64,000 bases of DNA from Ensifer adhaerens (GTDB taxonomy: Bacteria; Pseudomonadota; Alphaproteobacteria; Rhizobiales; Rhizobiaceae): contig NZ_PNFP01000020.1 in NCBI RefSeq assembly GCF_002940685.1, positions 1 through 64,000 on the forward strand, read 5' to 3'. Shown one piece after another: positions 47,373 to 56,598 of the stretch; the first letter of the stretch is position 1, and every line of letters begins with the position of its first letter. Made by a program: the position numbers and the translations under genes. The notes under the pieces were generated by a model that did no database searches, was not told where the DNA came from, and saw nothing but the letters and a program-made list of their open reading frames with translations.

Positions 47373-48287
47373 TCAAGCGCTGGCGGCAACCGGCAGTGCG
47401 GCTGGCTGCGTGCCGCCGTTGAGCTTCGAGGCTTCCGCCGGCTTCTTCATCAGGATCTTCAGGACCCGGGCGAGCGTCGACGGCAGGTCATGGCGCTTGA
47501 CGACCATGTCGACCATGCCGTGCTCCAGCAGGTATTCCGACGTCTGGAAACCTTCCGGCAGCTTCTCGCGCAGCGTCTGCTCGATCACGCGCTTGCCGGC
47601 AAAGCCGATTTCAGCGCCCGGCTCGGCCATGTGGATGTCGCCGAGCATCGCATAGGATGCGGTGACGCCACCGGTGGTCGGGTTGGTGAGCACGACGATA
47701 TAGGGAAGGCCGGCTTCCTTCAGCATGTTGACCGCAACCGTGGTGCGCGGCAACTGCATCAGCGACAGGATGCCTTCCTGCATGCGGGCGCCGCCCGATG
47801 CCGGGAAGATGACCAGCGGGCACTTCTCGGCGATCGCCCTTTCGAAGGCCTTGATGATCGCCTCGCCGGCGGCCATGCCGAGCGAGCCACCGATGAAGTT
47901 GAACTCGTGCACGACGGCGACGAGCTTGACGCCCTGGACGCGGCCGAGACCGGCAACGATCGTGTCTTCGAGCTCCGTCTTGGTGCGGCTGTCGCGCAGA
48001 CGGTCGACGTATTTCTTGGAATCGCGGAATTTCAGCGGGTCCTGCGCCACCTTCGGCTGCGCAAACGCCTCATAGATGCCGCCGTCGAACAGGTCCTTCA
48101 ACCGCGCCTTCGCCGGCATCTTCATGTGGAAGCCGGACTGCGGGATGACCCACTTGTTTTCCTCGAGATCGCGGTGGAACACCATCTCGCCGGTTTCCGG
48201 GCACTTGATCCAGAGGTTTTCCGGAACTTCCCGGCGGCCCAGCATCGAGTTGATCTTCGGCCGAACGTAGTTTGTGATCCAGTTCAC
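47373..48287 (-). CDS. accD: Acetyl-CoA carboxylase carboxyltransferase subunit beta
   Basis: A 304-residue AccD, committing step of fatty acid synthesis with AccA. The carboxyltransferase core is clear ([43 protein letters not shown]). The N-terminal ribbon reads [14 protein letters not shown] and later [12 protein letters not shown]: only Cys29 of the usual four zinc cysteines remains, with Thr32, Ile48 and Ser51 at the other places. GTG start. Confidence 0.96.
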   Translation of the reverse strand: MNWITNYVRPKINSMLGRREVPENLWIKCPETGEMVFHRDLEENKWVIPQSGFHMKMPAKARLKDLFDGGIYEAFAQPKVAQDPLKFRDSKKYVDRLRDSRTKTELEDTIVAGLGRVQGVKLVAVVHEFNFIGGSLGMAAGEAIIKAFERAIAEKCPLVIFPASGGARMQEGILSLMQLPRTTVAVNMLKEAGLPYIVVLTNPTTGGVTASYAMLGDIHMAEPGAEIGFAGKRVIEQTLREKLPEGFQTSEYLLEHGMVDMVVKRHDLPSTLARVLKILMKKPAEASKLNGGTQPAALPVAASA

Positions 48288-48337
48288 TTAGTAACTCCTG
48301 AAGATTTCCTTCGGGTTGTGCGCGCTAATATAGGCAA

Positions 48338-49177
48338 TTATTCGGCTGCTGCGAGACGTGCGGACCGCACGCCTGCCGAGAGCCCTCTCACCAGCGCTTC
48401 GACACCCGGAACCGTCGCATCGGTCGCCTTGCCCTCTTCGGTCAGGCTCGACGCGATCTGGTTGACGATCGCCGTACCGACGACCACGCCATCGGCGGAT
48501 GCTCCGATGGCCCTTGCGTGTTCCGCCGTCTTGACGCCGAAGCCGACGCAAACGGGCAGATTGGTGTGCCCCTTGATACGGCCGACAGCGCCGGCAATCA
48601 ACGACGGATCCGGCAAAGCCGAGCCGGTGATGCCGTTCATCGACACGTAGTAGACGAAACCGGTGGTGTTTTCGAGCACCTTCGGCAGGCGGCGATCATC
48701 CGTGGTCGGCGTCGCCAGGCGAATGAAGTTGATGCCCTTGTCGAGCGCCGGAATGCAGAGCTCGTCGTCCATCTCCGGCGGCAGGTCGACGACGATCAGG
48801 CCGTCGATGCCGGCAGCCAGCGCATCCGTCAGGAAGCGGTCGACGCCGTAGATATAGATCGGGTTGTAATAGCCCATCAGCACGATCGGCGTGCGCTGGT
48901 CCTCCTCGCGGAAGCGGCGGGCGATCTCCAGCGTCTTTGCAAGCGTCTGGCCGCCCTTCAGCGAGCGCTGGCCGGCAAGCTGGATCGCCGGGCCATCGGC
49001 CATCGGGTCCGAGAACGGCATGCCGAGCTCGATGACGTCGGCGCCGGCCTTCGGCAGCGCCTTCATGATCGCGACCGACGTCTCGAAATCCGGATCGCCG
49101 CCCATGAAATAGGTGACGAGGACCGGACGTCCTTCGGCCGCCACATCGGCAAATCGCTTGTCCATGCGTGCGGTCAT
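48338..49177 (-). CDS. trpA: Tryptophan synthase alpha chain
   Basis: A 279-residue barrel enzyme cleaving indole-3-glycerol phosphate. Catalytic Glu is in [18 protein letters not shown] and the Asp in LIVVDLPPE; the phosphate site [10 protein letters not shown] follows. It starts four bases after the trpB stop. Confidence 0.97.
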   Translation of the reverse strand: MTARMDKRFADVAAEGRPVLVTYFMGGDPDFETSVAIMKALPKAGADVIELGMPFSDPMADGPAIQLAGQRSLKGGQTLAKTLEIARRFREEDQRTPIVLMGYYNPIYIYGVDRFLTDALAAGIDGLIVVDLPPEMDDELCIPALDKGINFIRLATPTTDDRRLPKVLENTTGFVYYVSMNGITGSALPDPSLIAGAVGRIKGHTNLPVCVGFGVKTAEHARAIGASADGVVVGTAIVNQIASSLTEEGKATDATVPGVEALVRGLSAGVRSARLAAAE

Positions 49178-49181
49178 GATC

Positions 49182-50402
49182 TTACTGCCCCATTCCCAGT
49201 AACTTGCCGACGGTGAAGATGTCCTTGTCGCCGCGGCCGGAGAGATTCATCAGGATGATCTCGTCCTTGCCCATCTTCGGCGCGCGCTTGATGACCTCGG
49301 CGAGCGCATGCGACGGTTCGAGCGCCGGGATGATGCCTTCGAGGCGGGTCAGCGTCTGGAAGGCTTCGAGCGCCTCGTGGTCCATGATCGGCACATATTC
49401 GACGCGGCCGACATCGTTCAGCCAAGCATGCTCCGGACCGATGCCGGGATAGTCGAGGCCGGCCGAAATCGAATGGCCTTCCTTGATCTGGCCGTCGCCG
49501 TCCTGCAGCAGATAGGTGCGATTGCCGTGCAGCACGCCGGGCGAACCGGCGGTGATCGAGGCGCAGTGCTCGTCGCCTTCGATGCCCCTGCCGCCAGCTT
49601 CGACGCCGACGATCTTGACGCTCTCGTCATCGAGGAAGGGATGGAAGATGCCGATCGCATTGGAGCCACCGCCGACGGCGGCAACGACGAGATCCGGCAA
49701 CCGACCTTCGGCAGCCAGCATCTGCTCCTTGGCTTCCTGGCCGATGACGGCCTGGAAGTCGCGGACCATTTCCGGATAGGGATGCGGGCCGGCAGCCGTG
49801 CCGATCAGGTAATAGGTGTTGTCGACATTGGTGACCCAGTCGCGCAGCGCCTCGTTCATGGCGTCCTTGAGCGTGCCGCTGCCGGCCGTCACCGGCTTTA
49901 CCTCGGCACCCAAGAGCTTCATGCGGAAGACGTTCGGCGCCTGGCGTTCGACGTCGGTCGCGCCCATGTAGACGACGCAGGGCAGGCCGAAGCGGGCAGC
50001 GACCGTCGCCGAGGCGACGCCGTGCTGGCCGGCACCGGTTTCGGCGATGATGCGCGTCTTGCCCATGCGCTTGGCAAGCAGGATCTGGCCGATGCAGTTG
50101 TTGATCTTGTGCGAGCCGGTATGGTTCAGCTCTTCACGCTTGAAATAGATCTTGGCGCCGCCGAGTTCGGCCGTCAGCCGCTCGGCGAAATAGAGTGGGC
50201 TCGGCCGGCCGATATAATGAGCGCCGAGATGGGCGAGTTCCGCCTTGAAGGCCGGATCGTCCTTCGCCTTGTTCCACTCGTCCTGCAGGTCGAGGATCAG
50301 GGGCATCAGGGTCTCGGCGACAAAACGGCCGCCAAAAATGCCGAAACGGCCGTCCTCGTCGGGACCGCCCCGGAAAGAATTCAACTTCGGCGCCTGGTTC
50401 AC
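49182..50402 (-). CDS. trpB: Tryptophan synthase beta chain
   Basis: PLP enzyme of 406 residues condensing indole and serine. The PLP Lys is residue 99 in [12 protein letters not shown]; the phosphate-binding GGGSNAIG is in [18 protein letters not shown] start at 50402 overlapping the trpF stop (GTGA), indicating translational coupling. Confidence 0.97.
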   Translation of the reverse strand: MNQAPKLNSFRGGPDEDGRFGIFGGRFVAETLMPLILDLQDEWNKAKDDPAFKAELAHLGAHYIGRPSPLYFAERLTAELGGAKIYFKREELNHTGSHKINNCIGQILLAKRMGKTRIIAETGAGQHGVASATVAARFGLPCVVYMGATDVERQAPNVFRMKLLGAEVKPVTAGSGTLKDAMNEALRDWVTNVDNTYYLIGTAAGPHPYPEMVRDFQAVIGQEAKEQMLAAEGRLPDLVVAAVGGGSNAIGIFHPFLDDESVKIVGVEAGGRGIEGDEHCASITAGSPGVLHGNRTYLLQDGDGQIKEGHSISAGLDYPGIGPEHAWLNDVGRVEYVPIMDHEALEAFQTLTRLEGIIPALEPSHALAEVIKRAPKMGKDEIILMNLSGRGDKDIFTVGKLLGMGQ

Positions 50403-51073
50403 GTCCTGCTCCCTGACCGTGGCATGCCCGCCTCCGCCTGGCGAACGGCATTGAAAAACGATTCCATGAGCTTCAGATCCTTGACGCCCGGCGCGCTCTC
50501 GACGCCGGAGGAGATATCGATGGCGCGGGCGCGGGTCTGCGCCATGGCCTCGCCGATGTTCTCGGCGTTGAGCCCTCCGGAAAGCATGTAATCGACGCTT
50601 CCGTCAAGCGCGTCGAGCAGCTTCCAGTCAAAGGAAACGCCGTTGCCACCGGGCAAATCCGACCCGACCGGAGCCTTGGCATCGAAGAGGAAGCGATCGG
50701 CAATTCCGACATAGGCGTCGATCTTCTCGAGATCCGAGGCCTCTCGGACCGAAAAAACCTTCATGACGGGAAGGCCGTACATCGCCTTGACCGTCAGCAG
50801 CCGTTCCGCGCTTTCGCCACCGTGCAGCTGCAGGATATCCGGGTTCAGCGCCGAGACGATCTCATCGAGTTCGTCATTGTCGGCGTTGACCGTGACGGCG
50901 ACGATCTTGGCCTGGCCGCGGATCCTCTCGGCGATGCGTCCGGCATCGTCGGGCTCGATGTTCCTGGGGCTCTTGGGGAAAAAGATGAAGCCGACGTGGG
51001 ATGCGCCGAGCGCGACGGCGCGTTCGGCCGCTTCCGCGGTCTTCAGCCCGCATATCTTCACTTGGGTTTTCAT
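50399..51073 (-). CDS. trpF: Phosphoribosylanthranilate isomerase
   Basis: A 224-residue barrel isomerase of tryptophan synthesis. The catalytic Cys is in [13 protein letters not shown] and the Asp in FLFDAKAP; phosphate binding is in [13 protein letters not shown] 51073 ([11 protein letters not shown]) is chosen over the upstream extension. It heads the trpFBA group. Confidence 0.96.
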   Translation of the reverse strand: MKTQVKICGLKTAEAAERAVALGASHVGFIFFPKSPRNIEPDDAGRIAERIRGQAKIVAVTVNADNDELDEIVSALNPDILQLHGGESAERLLTVKAMYGLPVMKVFSVREASDLEKIDAYVGIADRFLFDAKAPVGSDLPGGNGVSFDWKLLDALDGSVDYMLSGGLNAENIGEAMAQTRARAIDISSGVESAPGVKDLKLMESFFNAVRQAEAGMPRSGSRT

Positions 51074-51228
51074 GAGAAGCGACCTTGCATGAAATGTCGC
51101 GCGAGTCGAGCCAAAAACCGACGCGCGAGCGGTCAGCCAGCGCCGCTCCACCTGTCATTCGACGGGGGCGCGCCCTTGCGCGGCAGGCACGCTTTCACCA
51201 TATGCATTTTACCACAACGGAGAGACTG

Positions 51229-51423
51229 ATGCGCCTGTTGCTCGCGCTTATCCTGCCCTGGCTGCAGTTTTTTACCATCGGCCGCCCCTTTGCCGGCCTC
51301 ATCTGCCTGATCCTGCAGTTGACCCTGATCGGCTGGGTTCCGGCGGCGATCTGGTCGGTCTATGCGCTCAGCCAATACAAGACCGACGAGAAGATCCGCG
51401 ACGCGCTGCGCCACCGCGCATGA
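51229..51423 (+). CDS. Pmp3/YqaE-like small membrane protein
   Basis: A 64-residue, two-helix membrane peptide: LLLALILPWLQFFTIGRPF and GLICLILQLTLIGWVPAAIW, then a charged tail (QYKTDEKIRDALRHRA). The P...F...GWxPAxIWxVYA pattern resembles the Pmp3/UPF0057 stress-related family. ATG 51229 has GGAGAG five bases upstream; the frame upstream lacks a ribosome site. Sits alone between trpF and a metallopeptidase gene. Confidence 0.7.
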   Translation: MRLLLALILPWLQFFTIGRPFAGLICLILQLTLIGWVPAAIWSVYALSQYKTDEKIRDALRHRA

Positions 51424-51451
51424 CGCGCCTCGAACGCCGCTTTCGCCCGGG

Positions 51452-52204
51452 TCAATCGAAGTCGATTGCGTGAAGCATCGTGCCGTTGCGGCGGAGCCAG
51501 CGCTTGGCATCCTCCGTATCCGGACACAGCCTCCCACACAGCGCCCAGAAGTCCGGGCCGTGGTTCATTTCCTGCAAATGTGCCACCTCGTGGGCGGCCA
51601 GATAGGCAATGACCTTCGGCGGGGCCATGACGATGCGCCAGGAAAAGCTCAGCGCCCCGTCGGCAGAGCAGGATCCCCAGCGGCTGCGCGTGTCCTTCAG
51701 CGACAGCGACTTTGCCCGCCGGCCGATCCGGCCGGTGTAGATCGCCACGAGGCGGTCGAGATCCTGGCGGGCTTCCTTCTTCAGGAAATCGACGATACGG
51801 CGGTTCAAATGCTCTTCACCGCCACTGACACGCAGCACCGGTTCGTCATCGATCACGATCGCTTTCGTGAGCCCACGGATCTTGCCGGTTCGCTCGATGC
51901 GATGGGCAACGCCGCGGATCAGGATGGAGCCGCCCTCCTCGATCTGGCTTTCGCCGGAGAAGCGGGCAAGCTTGGTCATCAGCCAGCCCTGATGGCGGCT
52001 GAGAAAGGCGTTGACCTCGCGCTCCGGCAGCCCTTGCGGGATTGTCATCTTCAAGGCCCGGCCGCCCGGCTCGATGCGCAGCGTCATGCGCGTCGCGCGC
52101 GCGTTCTGCTTGATCGTCAGCGGCAGGGACTTGCCGGCAACATCGATCTGCCGCGTCGTGGCGGGTGGTGCAGGTTTGATGCGCCGCTTGAAGGAGGGGA
52201 ACAT
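51452..52204 (-). CDS. YgjP-type metallopeptidase (M48/SprT-like, DUF45)
   Basis: A 250-residue protein with the zinc motif YLAAHEVAHLQEMNHGPDFW, giving HExxH plus a third His, near residues 200-220. It also has SRWGSCSADGALSFSW, the DUF45 signature. Soluble, with no signal peptide. Function of the family is not established. Confidence 0.87.
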   Translation of the reverse strand: MFPSFKRRIKPAPPATTRQIDVAGKSLPLTIKQNARATRMTLRIEPGGRALKMTIPQGLPEREVNAFLSRHQGWLMTKLARFSGESQIEEGGSILIRGVAHRIERTGKIRGLTKAIVIDDEPVLRVSGGEEHLNRRIVDFLKKEARQDLDRLVAIYTGRIGRRAKSLSLKDTRSRWGSCSADGALSFSWRIVMAPPKVIAYLAAHEVAHLQEMNHGPDFWALCGRLCPDTEDAKRWLRRNGTMLHAIDFD

Positions 52205-52266
52205 GCAGGCTTTCTAACCGATTCGCTGGGCTTTCGCCTACAGGTCCGCGAGATCTGAAAGGGCAG

Positions 52267-52292
52267 TCCGGCGTTTCATGTGAAACGCCGGA
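52267..52292. repeat. 26-base palindrome after the DUF2852 gene (weak parS resemblance)
   Basis: Perfect 12-bp arms TCCGGCGTTTCA/TGAAACGCCGGA with a TG centre. On the plus strand it is followed by T-rich sequence. The core CGTTTCATGTGAAACG agrees with parS at 13 of 16 positions but misses the central CACGTG. A terminator role fits better. Confidence 0.5.
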
Positions 52293-52307
52293 GGCATTTT
52301 CTTCAAA

Positions 52308-52730
52308 TTAGTGGGCTTCGACGATCGGGCCGGAGCCGCCGTTCTTGCGGTCGCGCATGAAGCGGTCGAATTCTTCCTGGTCCTTGGCGCGGCGAAGCTC
52401 GCGCACATAGGTGTCGAACTCCTCGCGCATTTCGTCGAGCTTGCGGCGTTCCTCGTCGAGGCGGGCAAGTTCGGCTTCGCGCCAGTCGTCGAAGGCGACG
52501 TTGCCGGTGCGGTTATGCGTCCAGTTGGAACGGCGACCATTGCGCTTGAAGTGAGAGCACATGCCATCCACCGTGTCGTTTGCGTCTTTCTTGAACGTCT
52601 TGAGCTTTTCGCCAAACAGAATGTAGGCGAGCATGGCCAGGCCGAGCGGCCAGAAGACCACGAAGCCAAGCACCATCAGGGCGATGGTCGCGGGCGTCCA
52701 ATCCGGACGGATCATTGCAGATTGGTTCAT
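52308..52730 (-). CDS. DUF2852 domain membrane protein
   Basis: A 140-residue protein with one or two N-terminal membrane segments (ATIALMVLGFVVFWPLGLAMLAYILF) and a long charged helical C-terminal half (EAELARLDEERRKLDEMREEF) likely to be a coiled coil. This is the alphaproteobacterial DUF2852 architecture; function is unknown. ATG 52730 with GAGGA upstream is preferred over TTG 52748. Confidence 0.85.
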   Translation of the reverse strand: MNQSAMIRPDWTPATIALMVLGFVVFWPLGLAMLAYILFGEKLKTFKKDANDTVDGMCSHFKRNGRRSNWTHNRTGNVAFDDWREAELARLDEERRKLDEMREEFDTYVRELRRAKDQEEFDRFMRDRKNGGSGPIVEAH

Positions 52731-52876
52731 CTTCAGGATTCCTCGCAATCATCCGGGCCGCCCATGCGGCCCGATGAAAACGATGTGGGAAGGCGCCCTT
52801 GGCTCTGCAAGACGGCCTTCCCCGGAATCGGACAAACCCTTGACTCTACGCGGTCAAAACGGCGCTGAGCACGAGA

Positions 52877-54151
52877 TCAGGCCGACTTGCCGCCCTTGAT
52901 GAGCTGCTTGACCGGCTTCACGTGCCGCGCGTGCTCGCGGTGGAAGGCGACGATGCGCGGCGCGATTTCACGGCGGAAACGCGAGCCGTTGAAGACGCCG
53001 TAGTGGCCGACATCCGGCTGCATGTAATGCATGCGCATATGGTCGGGAATGTTGGTGCAGATCGTCTGTGCCGCCTTGGTCTGGCCGACGCCGGAGATGT
53101 CGTCGTTCTCGCCTTCGACGGTCAGCAGCGCCACTTTCCTGATCGCGGTCGTATCGACGCGCTTGCCGCGGTGCATCATCTCGCCCTTGGGCAGCGCGTG
53201 CTGCATGAACACCACCTGCACGGTCTGCAGGTAGAATTCGGCGGTGAGATCCATGACCGCCAGATATTCGTCGTAGAAGTCGCGGTGCTTCTCGGCTGCG
53301 TCGCCGTCGTTCTTCACCAGATGGGCAAAGAACTCCTTGTGGGCGATCAGGTGCCGGTCGAGGTTCATCGACATGAAGCCCGAAAGCTGCAGGAAGCCCG
53401 GATAGACCATGCGCATGAAGCCCGGCTGCGGCCACGGCACCGGCATGATGACATTGTCGCGGAACCATTCGATCGGCCGCTGCTCGGCCAACTGGTTGAC
53501 GCCCGTCGGATTGATGCGGGTATCGATCGGCCCGCCCATCAGCGTCATCGTCGCCGGCGACAGCGGGTCGTCCGCCGCTTCCATCAGGGCGACGGCGGCA
53601 AGAACCGGCACGGCCGGCTGACAGACACCGATCACATGGGTGTTCGGGCCGAGGAAATGCAGCATCTGGATGACGTAGTCGATGTAATCATCGAGGTCGA
53701 AGGTGCCTTCGCTGAGCGGCACCATGCGGGCGTCGATCCAGTCGGTAATGTAGATGTCGGAATGCGGCAGCAGCGCCTCGACCGTGCCGCGCAGCAGCGT
53801 CGCATAGTGGCCGGACATCGGCGCGACGATCAGAACCTTCGGATCGGCGGCGCGGCCCTTGGGCAGTGCGCGCTCGAAATGGATGAGATTGCAGAAGGGT
53901 GCGCGCCAGACGATGCGCTCGTAGACGGAGACGGAGGCGCCATCGACCTCCGTTGCAGGGAGCCCGAACTCCGGCTTGCCATAGCGGCGGGTGGAGCGTT
54001 CGAACACCTCGAGCCCGGCGGCGGCGGCGCGACCGAAATAGGTGTGCGAGACGGGGTTCATCGGATTGCTGAACGCGAGCCGCATGGCATCGGCAGCCGT
54101 GCGCCACGGCGCCATCATCGCATGGTTCAGTTCATAGAGCTGGTAGAACAT
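52877..54151 (-). CDS. phaZ: Intracellular polyhydroxybutyrate depolymerase
   Basis: A 424-residue alpha/beta-hydrolase degrading stored PHB granules. The nucleophile sits in a lipase-like box with Cys177 (HVIGVCQPAVPVL), as in the Ralstonia PhaZ1 class; later segments TVEGENDDISGVGQT and QPDVGHYGVFNGSRF provide Asp and His. No signal peptide, consistent with intracellular action. ATG 54151 (MFYQLYELNHAMM) is the conserved start. Confidence 0.93.
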   Translation of the reverse strand: MFYQLYELNHAMMAPWRTAADAMRLAFSNPMNPVSHTYFGRAAAAGLEVFERSTRRYGKPEFGLPATEVDGASVSVYERIVWRAPFCNLIHFERALPKGRAADPKVLIVAPMSGHYATLLRGTVEALLPHSDIYITDWIDARMVPLSEGTFDLDDYIDYVIQMLHFLGPNTHVIGVCQPAVPVLAAVALMEAADDPLSPATMTLMGGPIDTRINPTGVNQLAEQRPIEWFRDNVIMPVPWPQPGFMRMVYPGFLQLSGFMSMNLDRHLIAHKEFFAHLVKNDGDAAEKHRDFYDEYLAVMDLTAEFYLQTVQVVFMQHALPKGEMMHRGKRVDTTAIRKVALLTVEGENDDISGVGQTKAAQTICTNIPDHMRMHYMQPDVGHYGVFNGSRFRREIAPRIVAFHREHARHVKPVKQLIKGGKSA

Positions 54152-54483
54152 GGGAAGCGTACCCCTTGGTTCAATCAACGACAACGCCGCTCCCGGTCGG
54201 ACGCAAGCTTGCGATTGTTTGTCTTGGTGTCCGCAATCGCTGCCAGACTACCATTTTCTTTGTGCAGCGCAACAAATATACCCGTCTCACCTCGATACAA
54301 GGCCTCAGGCCAGAATGAATCTGGATTCCTGACGATTTGCAAACGAGCTTGTCCGAAACTGGCGGTTTTCCGCTATTTTCGTGTGTTGAGATCCGATGCC
54401 TGGCGTTTTCAAAGAAAGATCGTGGCTCCGCCGAGCGTATGTCAGCTGCGACCTCTGCGGCGATGCAACCAAGCCGCCATCGC
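54152..54483. promoter_or_regulatory. phaZ upstream region
   Basis: 332 bases without a gene. Contains TTTGT-GCAGCGCA-ACAAA (54259-54276), an imperfect inverted repeat about 110 bases upstream of phaZ. TGC-rich symmetric sites are typical targets of PhaR/AniA-type regulators of PHB genes; this link is tentative. The distal half toward the dehydrogenase gene shows nothing further. Confidence 0.4.
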
Positions 54484-55506
54484 TCACGTGCTCGCGACCT
54501 TGATGATTGCCTTGACCAGACCCGACTTTTCCTCCGCCCATCGCGGAAGGTCGGCGACCGCGCCATCCAGCGTGGTTCGGTGGGTTACCAGGGCCTCGAC
54601 CGGCACAAGCCCGGACGCGATCGAAGCGACGACATGATCAAAATCCTCGCGGGTCGCGTTGCGGCTGCCGACCAGGGTCATTTCACGCTTGTGGAACTCC
54701 GGATCGGAGAAGCGGATCTCGTCCTTGACGACGCTGACGAAGACCAGCGTGCCGCCATGGGCGACATGGGCGAAGGCGGCCTGCATCGAACCACCGTGCC
54801 CGGTGGCGTCGAAGACGACGTCGAAGCCGTCCCCATCCGTCGCCGCGGCAACACGCGCCGCCGCGTCGGCATCCACGACGATGCCGTTGGCAAAGCCGAG
54901 CTTGCGGGCGGCAAAGTCCAGCCGCTCGGTGCTGGTGTCGGCGAGCACCACGTCATGGCCGGCGATGCGGGAGAAGATTGCCGTGCCGAGGCCGATCGGC
55001 CCGGCGCCGATGACCAGCGCCCGCGAGCCGGCATCCGCGGATGCGCGGCGCACCGCATGGGCGCCGATCGCAAGAAACTCCACCGTTGCCGCTGCCTCCG
55101 CCGAGAGACCCTGCGCCGGGTAAAGATTGTCCTGCGGGACAAGGATCTCTTCGCAGAAGGCGCCGTCGGTGTGAACGCCGAGAACCTTGATGGCGGTGCA
55201 GCAGTTCGGCCTTCCCTTGCGGCAGGCAACACAGGCGCCGCAGGAGAGATAGGGATTGACCACAACGGGCGTTCCGGGCGCCATCGTCGTCCCTCGCCCA
55301 CCGGCAATCACGGTTGCCGAGATCTCATGACCCATCACCCTTGGATATTCGAGGAAGGGATGCTTGCCGGCGAAGATATGGTAGTCGGTGCCGCAAATGC
55401 CGACATGGCTGACGGCAAGACGGACCCAACCGTCCGGCACGGTTTCGATTGGCGTGCGGTCGACGACCTCCAGCCGACCGGGTTGCGGGCAGAGCACGGC
55501 TTTCAT
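54484..55506 (-). CDS. Zinc-dependent alcohol/polyol dehydrogenase (MDR family)
   Basis: A 340-residue medium-chain dehydrogenase. Catalytic zinc ligands are in GICGTDYH and GHEISATV; structural-zinc cysteines are in SCGACVACRKGRPNCC; the NAD loop is IGAGPIGLG. Similar enzymes oxidise sugar alcohols or sugar acids (L-idonate, galactitol, L-galactonate). Last gene of a minus-strand series with an ABC importer, aldo/keto reductase and UxaA-type dehydratase, so it likely acts in the same pathway. Confidence 0.85.
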   Translation of the reverse strand: MKAVLCPQPGRLEVVDRTPIETVPDGWVRLAVSHVGICGTDYHIFAGKHPFLEYPRVMGHEISATVIAGGRGTTMAPGTPVVVNPYLSCGACVACRKGRPNCCTAIKVLGVHTDGAFCEEILVPQDNLYPAQGLSAEAAATVEFLAIGAHAVRRASADAGSRALVIGAGPIGLGTAIFSRIAGHDVVLADTSTERLDFAARKLGFANGIVVDADAAARVAAATDGDGFDVVFDATGHGGSMQAAFAHVAHGGTLVFVSVVKDEIRFSDPEFHKREMTLVGSRNATREDFDHVVASIASGLVPVEALVTHRTTLDGAVADLPRWAEEKSGLVKAIIKVAST

Positions 55507-55532
55507 GGCAATTCTCTCGAATACGGCGGCGC

Positions 55533-56510
55533 CTAGCGGGCGCTGCGACGACGCAACTGGTCAAAATAGACGATGACGATGATCAGCGCGCCCGTGATGA
55601 TGCGCTGCCAGAACGAATTGACGTTCAGCAGATTGGCGCCGTTGTTGATCGTCGCAAGGATGAACGCGCCGAGCAGCGGCCCATGCACCGAGCCGACGGC
55701 GCCGAACAGGCTGGTACCACCGATGACCGAGGAGGCGATCGCCTGCAGTTCCCAGCCCTCGGCCTGGGTGGCATTGCCGATGCCGATACGCGAGGCGAGC
55801 AGCAAGCCGACGAAGGCCGCGCAGGTCGAGGACAGGATGTAGGCGAGATAGATGGTGCGGTGGACGTTGACGCCGGAAAGGCGTGCGGCCTCGCTGTTGG
55901 AGCCGACGGCGAAGAGATAACGGCCAAAACGGCTTAGGTGTAGGAAGATATAGGCCGGGATCGCCACCACGATCACCATCCAGAACAGGCTGGGCACGCC
56001 GAGAAAATCCGCGCGGGAGAAGTTGGTGAAGGCTTCATTGGTGATCGAGATCGTCGAGCCGTTGGTGATCAAGAGGCCGATGCCGCGCAGCGAGGTCAGC
56101 GTCGCAAGCGTAATGATGAAGGGCGGCAGGCCCATGCGCACGATGCCGAAGGCGTGGAAGGCGCCGATCAGGACCCCGAAGGCGAGCGTGAGAATGATGG
56201 CGGCCCAGAGCGGTACCCCGGCAGCCAGCAACCAGGCGACGATGACGCTGGTAAAGCCGACCACGGCGCCGACCGACAGATCGATGCCGGCGGTGATGAT
56301 GACGAAGGTCTGGCCGACTGCAAGGATCGCCGTCATCGCGCCTTGACGCAAAAGGTTGCTGATGTTGTTGGGCGTCCAGAAGCTGTTGGTGGCAAAGCCC
56401 AGGAGCAACCAGAGGAACAGAAGCAGCCCAAGAAGGGTGAGGCCGAACAGAATACTCACGCCCTTGCGTGGTGCCGCGCTCGCGCCGCTTTCCACCGTTT
56501 CCGCACTCAT
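55533..56510 (-). CDS. Sugar ABC transporter permease (RbsC type)
   Basis: A 325-residue integral membrane protein with about eight to ten hydrophobic segments and the family stretches GQTFVIITAGIDLSVGAVVG and the ribose-type motif SSVIGGTSLFGAVGSVHGPL. ATG 56510 has GGGAGGAAG upstream. It follows the ATPase gene with 88 bases between, a gap that holds a RIME-like arm. Confidence 0.93.
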   Translation of the reverse strand: MSAETVESGASAAPRKGVSILFGLTLLGLLLFLWLLLGFATNSFWTPNNISNLLRQGAMTAILAVGQTFVIITAGIDLSVGAVVGFTSVIVAWLLAAGVPLWAAIILTLAFGVLIGAFHAFGIVRMGLPPFIITLATLTSLRGIGLLITNGSTISITNEAFTNFSRADFLGVPSLFWMVIVVAIPAYIFLHLSRFGRYLFAVGSNSEAARLSGVNVHRTIYLAYILSSTCAAFVGLLLASRIGIGNATQAEGWELQAIASSVIGGTSLFGAVGSVHGPLLGAFILATINNGANLLNVNSFWQRIITGALIIVIVYFDQLRRRSAR

Positions 56511-56543
56511 CGTCTTCCTCCCTGCATCCCCTTGAATTTCCTG

Positions 56544-56593
56544 GCGCGGGATGCGGGCGGAAGACCGCCCGCACATTTCCTCATCCCGCTCTT
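56544..56593. repeat. Partial RIME-like palindrome inside the ABC operon
   Basis: Outer arms GCGGGAT/ATCCCGC (56546-56552 and 56583-56589) and an inner hairpin GCGGGCGG-AAGA-CCGCCCGC (56553-56572). In inverted orientation it closely resembles the first palindrome at 24591-24641. The second RIME palindrome is absent. It lies between the ATPase and permease genes and would form a stable RNA hairpin there. Confidence 0.7.
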
Positions 56594-56598
56594 GGCGT

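Noticed and set aside
52272-52287. Third parS site in the palindrome after the DUF2852 gene
   Set aside because: Lacks the CACGTG centre and is better explained as a GC-rich terminator hairpin.
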